A stretch of 18,389 nt of DNA from contig CAYYWV010000055.1 of NCBI GenBank assembly GCA_964475385.1, forward strand, positions 1 to 18,389, in the 5' to 3' direction. The DNA comes from CAYYWV01 sp964475385. GTDB lineage: Bacteria > Pseudomonadota > Alphaproteobacteria > JAAXGF01. Positions 13,655-18,389 of this stretch are shown here, piece by piece (position 1 is the stretch's first letter; every line of letters starts with the position of its first letter). A program made the translations under genes and the position numbers. The notes beneath the pieces were generated by a model. It did not search any database and was not told the origin of the DNA. It worked only from the letters and a program-made list of their open reading frames with translations.

Positions 13655-14548
13655 ATGCGGCGACGTCTTCCGTCGCTCAACTGGCTCCGGGCCTTCGAGG
13701 CCGCGGCCCGGCACATGAGCTTCACCGGCGCGGCGCGCGAGCTTAACGTGACGCCAGCCGCGGTCAGCCAGCACGTCCGCCAGCTCGAGGACTGGCTCGG
13801 CGCGCCCTTGTTCAACCGCCAGCCGCGCAGCCTTACGTTGACCGATTCGGGGCTCGGCTACCTGCCGGTCGTGCGCTCGGCCTTCGACTACCTCGCCGCC
13901 GGGACCGAAGACCTGTTCGGCGAAGGACGCGGCGGGCCGATCACGGCCCATGTGACGATCTCGCTCACCGCCCAGTGGCTGGCGCCGAGGCTCCCGCGCT
14001 TCGTCGCGGCGCACCCCGACATCACCCTCAGGCTGATGACCGGGCTCGACACGGTGGCGGTCGGCAGCGGCGGGGTCGACGTCGAGATCCGCTACGGCTC
14101 GGGCGACTGGCCCGGCCTGCGCACCGCGCGCCTGTTCGACGAGGAGCTCTTTCCGGTGTGCAGCCCGGCCCTTCTCGAAGGCCCCGAGCCGCTCGCCGCG
14201 CCCCAAGACCTCTGCCGTTTCCCGATGATCCACGTAATCGGCGAGCCCGAGAACTGGCAGATGTGGCTGCGCGCCGCGGGCGTCAGCGGCATGGCCGTCG
14301 GCGGCGGGTTGCAGTTCGACCTTCACATGATGGCCACGCATGCGGCGATCGCGGGCGCCGGCGTCGCGCTCGGCCTTTCGCCGATGGTCGACGACGCGCT
14401 CGCCGACGGCCGCCTCGTCGCGCCCTTCGCGACCCGCATCCCGGCCCGCGACGCCCATTACGTGGTCACCACCGAGGAAGCGATCGGCCGCGCCGAGGTC
14501 CAGGCCTTCGTCAACTGGCTGATCGCCGAGGCGCGCGGCGACGGCTGA
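13655..14548 (+). CDS. LysR-family transcriptional regulator, GcvA type (297 aa)
   Basis: A DNA-binding activator or repressor with an effector-binding domain. The N-terminus LPSLNWLRAFEAAARHMSFT and the winged helix-turn-helix (GAARELNVTPAAVSQHVRQLE, about 25-45; LFNRQPRSLTLTDSG, 52-66) are characteristic of the GcvA subgroup, which includes the glycine-cleavage regulator. The C-terminal co-inducer domain runs from about 93 to 290. The ATG at 13655 follows GGGGA by five bases; an ATG five bases earlier is in another frame. Divergent from the corrinoid fusion gene across 108 bases, it is the natural candidate to control it. Its effector is unknown. It converges with the MFS gene with 7 bases between stops. 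Confidence 0.92.
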   Translation: MRRRLPSLNWLRAFEAAARHMSFTGAARELNVTPAAVSQHVRQLEDWLGAPLFNRQPRSLTLTDSGLGYLPVVRSAFDYLAAGTEDLFGEGRGGPITAHVTISLTAQWLAPRLPRFVAAHPDITLRLMTGLDTVAVGSGGVDVEIRYGSGDWPGLRTARLFDEELFPVCSPALLEGPEPLAAPQDLCRFPMIHVIGEPENWQMWLRAAGVSGMAVGGGLQFDLHMMATHAAIAGAGVALGLSPMVDDALADGRLVAPFATRIPARDAHYVVTTEEAIGRAEVQAFVNWLIAEARGDG

Positions 14549-14555
14549 GCGGGGA

Positions 14556-15836
14556 TTACGCGCCGCCCGATCCTTCGCCTGGGGGCGCGTCCGCCGCCGT
14601 CTCGTCGGCCTCGTGGGCGCTCTCGACCGCAAGCGGGGTCGCCACCGGGGCGGCGCGGGTGACGATCACGAAAGCGCCCTGCTCGTCGAGCGGCAGCGGC
14701 GCGCGCTGCATCATGCGCCAGATCGCGAAGGCCCCGATGACGAGATGGACCGCGGCGAGGCACAAGAAGAACCCCGCCGGCCCGATCAAAGACATCACCG
14801 CCGAGACCGCCGCCGGGCCGGCGAGCGCGCCGAGGCCGCCGGCGAGCACGAGCCCGGCGCTCGCCGCGACCATCTGCTCGGGCTCGATGTAGTCGTTGGC
14901 GTGCGCCACGCAAAGCGCATAGAGCGGGAACGACAGCCCGCCGAACAGCCCGGCGAGCGTGAGCATCGCGCCCAGCGAAAGTCCGGGCAGAGCCGCGAGC
15001 GCGAACGCGACGGCCGCGGCGAGGAAGGTCGTCAGCGTGATCACCCGGCGGCGGTCGAAACGGTCGGAAAGACGCCCGATCGGCCATTGCAGAACGACCG
15101 CGCCCAGGAACACGCTGCCCATGAACATCGATACCCCGCTCACCGAAAGGCCGAGCGCGCTCGCGTAAACCGCGCCCATGCCGGCCACCGCCCCGTTGGA
15201 CAGGCCGGTCGCGAGGGAGCCGAACACGCCCAGAGGCGAGATTCGGTAGAGCGCCGCCAGCCCCAGCTTGGCCGGGGCGTCGAACCGGGGCGCGGGCGCG
15301 ACCGTCAAGAGGATCGGCACCAGCGCGAGCGAGACCAGCACCGAGATCAGGATGAAGAGCTCGAACCCCCGCGGGTCCGCGAGGTTGAGCAGAAGCTGTC
15401 CGACCGCCATGCCGCCCATCAGCAGCACCATGTAGACCGAAAGGATCTGCCCGCGCGTCTCGGCGGTCGCGCAATCGTTGAGCCAGCTTTCGCTCACCAC
15501 ATAGAGCCCGGCGATGCAGAACCCGCTGATCAGCCGCATCGCCGCCCAGCTCATGGGCGTGACGAACACCGCGTGGAGGAGCACCGTGGTCGAAAGAACC
15601 GAGGCGAGCGCGGCGAAGACCCGGATATGGCCGACCCGCTGAAGGATGCGCGGCGTCGCCGTCGAGCCGACCAGAAAGCCCACATAGTAGCCCGACATGA
15701 GAAGGCCGGTGACCGTGGTCGGAAAGCCTTCGATGGTCGCGCGCAGCGACAGAAGGCTTCCTTGCAGGCCGTTGCCCAGCATGAGAAGCGTGATCCCGAG
15801 AAGCAGCGCCCAAGAGCGCGCGATCGCGGTGCGCAT
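14556..15836 (-). CDS. MFS transporter, YcaD-like (426 aa)
   Basis: An inner-membrane secondary transporter with about 12 hydrophobic segments. The features SESWLND at 115-121 and GRLSDRFDRRR at 254-264 (the cytoplasmic motif A-like loop of the second half) agree with the YcaD branch, whose substrates are poorly known. The C-terminal 40 residues are hydrophilic and acidic (PPGEGSGG end). AAGGA lies about 9 bases before the ATG. It starts 39 bases after the amidohydrolase stop, so the two are probably one transcription unit, suggesting transport of the amidohydrolase's substrate or product; that link is inferred from position alone. Confidence 0.9.
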   Translation of the reverse strand: MRTAIARSWALLLGITLLMLGNGLQGSLLSLRATIEGFPTTVTGLLMSGYYVGFLVGSTATPRILQRVGHIRVFAALASVLSTTVLLHAVFVTPMSWAAMRLISGFCIAGLYVVSESWLNDCATAETRGQILSVYMVLLMGGMAVGQLLLNLADPRGFELFILISVLVSLALVPILLTVAPAPRFDAPAKLGLAALYRISPLGVFGSLATGLSNGAVAGMGAVYASALGLSVSGVSMFMGSVFLGAVVLQWPIGRLSDRFDRRRVITLTTFLAAAVAFALAALPGLSLGAMLTLAGLFGGLSFPLYALCVAHANDYIEPEQMVAASAGLVLAGGLGALAGPAAVSAVMSLIGPAGFFLCLAAVHLVIGAFAIWRMMQRAPLPLDEQGAFVIVTRAAPVATPLAVESAHEADETAADAPPGEGSGGA

Positions 15837-15875
15837 GGCGGCACGTCCTTGGAGAGCGGGAAAGACTGGGGGCGC

Positions 15876-17510
15876 TCAGTCTGCGATCTCACCCTGGCGG
15901 TCGAAGACGATCGCGCCGTCGAAGATGGTGATGTCGCAGCGCGCGTCCAGCACCTCCTCGGGCGCGCAAGCGAACAGGTCGGTCGAGACCACCGCCACGT
16001 CGGCGAACTTGCCGGGCGCGAGCGCGCCGCGCTCGTCTTCCGCGAAGCAGGCGTAGGCCCCGTTCCAGGTCATGGTTTCCAACGCCTCGGCGACGCCGAT
16101 GCGCTCGTCCGCGCCGATCACTCGGCCCGAGGCCGCGCGCCGGGTGATCGCCGCGTAAAGGGTGAGGAAGGGATCGAAGTCCGAGACCGGCGCGTCGCTC
16201 GACGCCGCCGGCCTGAGCCCGGCCCTGATCCAGCTCGCCATCGGGTAGGCGGCGGCCGGCCGTTCTTCGCCGAGCGCGTCGATATAGGCGTCGCCGAATT
16301 GGCGCATGAACACCGGTTGCGCCACCGGCACCATGCCGAGCCGTTTCATCGCGGCGATCTGATCGGGACGAATGAAGCCGCAGTGCTCGATCCGGTGGCG
16401 GCGGTCGTCCGCGGGCGCGGCGTCGAGCGCGCCTTCGACCGCGGCGATCGTCTGGTCGATGGCGGCGTCGCCGATCGCGTGGACCGCAAGCTGGAACCCC
16501 CAGACGTGGTAGTCGCGCGCAAGCGCCGCCATCTCGTCGTCGGCGAGGCAGAGAATGCCGCGCTCGTCGCCGTCGCCGCGGTAGGGCTCGGTCATCGCCG
16601 CGGTGCGCCCGCCCGCGCTCCCGTCGGTGAAGATCTTGACCGGCCCGATGCGGAGCCGCGAATCGCCCATCCCGGTCTTAAGCCCGCGCGCCTGGGCGGC
16701 CTCGGCCGCGCCCCCCGGGCCGCCGACGAAACAAAGATAGGCGCGCACCGGCAGCCGTCCCTCGGCGCGGGCGCGCTGGTAGGCGTCGTACTCGGCGATT
16801 CCGGCGCGCATGCCGACGCCGGCGTCCATCGCCGCCGTGATTCCGCGCTCGATCAGAAGCCGCCCGCCGTCTTCGATGGCCTGGACGAGGTCGTCTTCGC
16901 CGGGCGGCGGCATGGCGTTGAAGACGGCCGCCTGGGCGCGTTCCTGCAACAGGCCCGTGGGCCGCCCGTGGGCGTCGCGGTCGATATGGCCGCCGTCCGG
17001 ATCGGGCGCGCCGTCGCCGATCCCGGCAAGCGCAAGCGCGCGGCTGTTCGCGACCCCCATATGCCCGCAGCAGCGCTTGAGATAGACCGGGTTGGCGGGG
17101 GCCGCGGCGTCGAGCTCGTCGCGCGTCGGGTGGCGGCGCTCGGGCAGCAGGAAGTGGTCGTAGCCGCGGCCGAAGATCCACGCGCCGGGGGCCGCGGACG
17201 CCGCGCGGGCGCGGACCCGGTCGAGCAGCGCCGCCATGTCGGGCGCGGCCTCGGGCCGAACGTCGAGCTCGCGCTGGGCGAGGCCGAGCGGCAGAAGGTG
17301 CATATGCGCGTCGCAGAAGCCGGGGAGCGCGAGCCGCCCGCCGAGGTCGATGATGCGGCTCGAAGGCTCGACGAGCGCCTCGAGATCGGCGGCCCGGCCG
17401 GCGGCGAGAACGCGCTTTCCCGAAATCGCGAGCGCTTCGACGAAGCCGATCGCGCGTCCGCACCAGATGCGGCCGTTCCTGAGGATCGTGCGTCGGCGCT
17501 GCTGCGGCAT
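15876..17510 (-). CDS. YtcJ-type metal-dependent amidohydrolase (544 aa)
   Basis: A cytoplasmic hydrolase of the amidohydrolase superfamily, YtcJ/NfdA branch, which cleaves N-formyl, amide or ester bonds in diverse small molecules. Metal and catalytic residues are in place: His69-x-His71 (DAHMH), Lys292 (VKIFTDGS), His344 (AVHAIGD), His376 (RIEHCG) and Asp439 (SSDAPV). N- and C-terminal strands (IIDLGGRLALPGF; GALAPGKFADVAV) form the companion beta-sandwich. Length is normal. The start ATG at 17510 has GGGGGAG upstream; an earlier in-frame start would add an Arg-rich extension atypical of the family. It precedes the MFS gene by 39 bases. No signal peptide is seen. The substrate cannot be predicted. 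Confidence 0.9.
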   Translation of the reverse strand: MPQQRRRTILRNGRIWCGRAIGFVEALAISGKRVLAAGRAADLEALVEPSSRIIDLGGRLALPGFCDAHMHLLPLGLAQRELDVRPEAAPDMAALLDRVRARAASAAPGAWIFGRGYDHFLLPERRHPTRDELDAAAPANPVYLKRCCGHMGVANSRALALAGIGDGAPDPDGGHIDRDAHGRPTGLLQERAQAAVFNAMPPPGEDDLVQAIEDGGRLLIERGITAAMDAGVGMRAGIAEYDAYQRARAEGRLPVRAYLCFVGGPGGAAEAAQARGLKTGMGDSRLRIGPVKIFTDGSAGGRTAAMTEPYRGDGDERGILCLADDEMAALARDYHVWGFQLAVHAIGDAAIDQTIAAVEGALDAAPADDRRHRIEHCGFIRPDQIAAMKRLGMVPVAQPVFMRQFGDAYIDALGEERPAAAYPMASWIRAGLRPAASSDAPVSDFDPFLTLYAAITRRAASGRVIGADERIGVAEALETMTWNGAYACFAEDERGALAPGKFADVAVVSTDLFACAPEEVLDARCDITIFDGAIVFDRQGEIAD

Positions 17511-17592
17511 GGCGGCGTCTCCCCCTCTTGCTCGCCGGCGGCGAAGGCCCCGGCGGCCCAATATGCCTCAGCCGGGCCGGCGCGCGCGATGC

Positions 17593-17614
17593 AAAAAACG
17601 CAGGCCCGCCCCGC
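17593..17614 (-). terminator. Probable rho-independent terminator of the cupredoxin-like gene
   Basis: On the minus strand GCGGG (17614-17610), a five-base loop and CCTGC (17604-17600) form a stem with one G-T pair, followed by G and six T (17598-17593). It lies 26 bases behind the stop codon at 17640 and would separate that gene from the amidohydrolase. Confidence 0.5.
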
Positions 17615-17639
17615 AAGCGCAGCGGCTTCGGAGCGCCGC

Positions 17640-18122
17640 TTACTCGGTCACCACGAGGCGGTAGTCGGGCGTCGGGTTCAAGGGGCAGGAGTAGAGGTAC
17701 TCGCCGGGCTCAAGCTCGACCTCGTAGTCCTTGGTGGTTCCGGTCTTGAGCCCCCCGCCCGAGACGCTGAGCTTGGTCAGCTTGTGAATCGGGTTGCGCC
17801 AGTCGTAGTCCTTCTCGCGCAGCCAGAAGCCGAGCGGGTAGGGCACGTTCTTGTTGGTGACCCGGAAGATATAGCGCCCGGGCTTGAGGGTCAGCACCTT
17901 CGCTTCGGCGAGCCGCTGGGCGCCGGTCTCGGCGTTGATCGCCTCGCAGTCGGCCTTGCGGGTCGTCTTGAAGCCGCGGTCGATGCCGTTCTCCGATTCG
18001 AGGAACTGGCATGGAACCTGGGTCAGCGTAATGATTTGCGGCTCGGCCGCCGCGGCGGGTGCGGCCAAAAGCATCGTCGCTACGGCGAGCGCTTTCGGCC
18101 AAGCCAGGTTCATGGTCGACAT
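17640..18122 (-). CDS. Secreted cupredoxin-like protein with degenerate copper site (160 aa)
   Basis: A periplasmic protein with a signal peptide (hydrophobic 8-22, cleavage after APAAAA near residue 26). The second half looks like a cupredoxin fold: LKPGRYIFRVTNKNVPYPLGFWL (about 79-101), then GGGLKTGTTKDYEVELEPGEYLYSCPL (about 122-148) and a final strand YRLVV. In copper proteins of this shape a His follows the TN motif and the Cys is part of Cys-x-n-His-x-n-Met; here the positions read Tyr/Pro and CPLNPTPDY, so only Cys146 remains. Cys38 and Cys59 in the first part could form a disulfide. The ATG at 18122 has GAGGAAA upstream; a longer in-frame start would bury the signal peptide. It may be structural or bind metal differently; function unknown. 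Confidence 0.75.
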   Translation of the reverse strand: MSTMNLAWPKALAVATMLLAAPAAAAEPQIITLTQVPCQFLESENGIDRGFKTTRKADCEAINAETGAQRLAEAKVLTLKPGRYIFRVTNKNVPYPLGFWLREKDYDWRNPIHKLTKLSVSGGGLKTGTTKDYEVELEPGEYLYSCPLNPTPDYRLVVTE

Positions 18123-18389
18123 GGGTGGTTTCCTCGTCTGTTTCGTTTCCCGGATCGTCCCGGTCCCGACCGCGGGTCTCGCCGCCAGGACCGACATCGG
18201 AGGTCGAACCCTAAAGATAGGGAACGATCGCGAGAGACAAAGACAAAACGGCCCGTGAAAACGGTATCGTGAACGAATGAGAGCGAAGGTGATGGCGCGG
18301 TTTCTCTGCGTTCTTTCGCTCGATAGGGCTCGAGACCGGGCTGCGGATGCTGGCGGCGCCGCGGGGCGCGCTTTATGATGGCGGTCTCG
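18123..18389. other. Region upstream of the cupredoxin-like gene; no callable gene
   Basis: It should hold the minus-strand promoter. TATCTT on that strand, within the inverted repeat CCCTA-AAGA-TAGGG (18209-18222), could be a -10 box or a protein site, with TTTGTC 16 bases upstream as a weak -35. On the plus strand an ATG at 18375 (ATGATGGCGGTC) could begin a gene that leaves the window, but five codons are too few to judge. A 33-codon open frame at 18277-18378 shows no gene-like features. Confidence 0.35.

Noticed and set aside
13547..14632. N-terminal extension of the corrinoid fusion to a 975-residue protein
   Set aside because: The extension is antisense to the LysR gene and low in complexity; the ATG at 13546 has a strong ribosome binding site and gives the expected length.
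14613..18272. A 1219-codon open frame on the plus strand
   Set aside because: It runs antisense through the MFS, amidohydrolase and cupredoxin-like genes, which have clear family motifs on the minus strand. Its product is an Arg/Glu/Asp/His-rich sequence without recognisable domains, the usual mirror image of GC-rich genes.

Overview
The window is GC-rich, gene-dense chromosomal DNA from an alphaproteobacterium. The evidence is a BetI/ChoXWV choline locus, a GcvA-type LysR regulator, an RpoH of alphaproteobacterial type, and alanine/arginine-rich proteins with strong GC bias at third codon positions. A Rhodospirillales-like lineage fits best, but this cannot be settled from the sequence. No phage, insertion sequence, CRISPR array or integrase is visible. 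Long open frames antisense to real genes are common here and are a by-product of base composition.

Region 1 (1-8 kb) is a divergent quaternary-amine locus. A 26-bp perfect palindrome at 3536-3561, with a core typical of BetI operators, sits between two back-to-back promoters that each use a TTGAGC -35 box inside it. Leftward runs a tight five-gene unit: betI, a short-chain dehydrogenase, an Fe-S-type uracil-DNA glycosylase homologue, a small membrane protein and a HAD phosphatase. The usual betA and betB are not in the window. Rightward runs choX-choW-choV (binding protein, permease, ATPase), followed by an additional solute-binding protein of another family. The ChoX-like protein keeps the aromatic box for a quaternary ammonium group but has Cys78 where ChoX has an Asp, so its ligand may not be choline. 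A small secreted protein of unknown function lies at the left edge and overlaps the phosphatase gene tail to tail.

Region 2 (8-11.7 kb) is mostly housekeeping. It holds meaB (G-protein chaperone of B12-dependent mutase) directly behind rpoH (heat-shock sigma factor) on the minus strand, then manC (mannose-1-phosphate guanylyltransferase/mannose-6-phosphate isomerase) on the plus strand with a good promoter, and a tRNA-Gln(UUG).

Region 3 (11.7-14.6 kb) is the most unusual part. It contains a 613-residue fusion of a UroD/MtaA-like methyltransferase domain with a complete corrinoid-binding domain, the architecture known from chloromethane methyltransferase CmuA. It is divergent from a GcvA-type LysR regulator. 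The His of the usual His-x-Cys zinc motif is Pro here, and no partner methyltransferase or folate gene is adjacent. This looks like a self-contained corrinoid methyl-transfer protein with unknown substrate.

Region 4 (14.6-18.4 kb), on the minus strand, holds a secreted cupredoxin-like protein with apparently degraded copper ligands and its own terminator, followed by a YtcJ-type amidohydrolase and an MFS transporter that probably form a two-gene unit. The last 270 bases contain the cupredoxin-like gene's upstream region and no gene that can be called.
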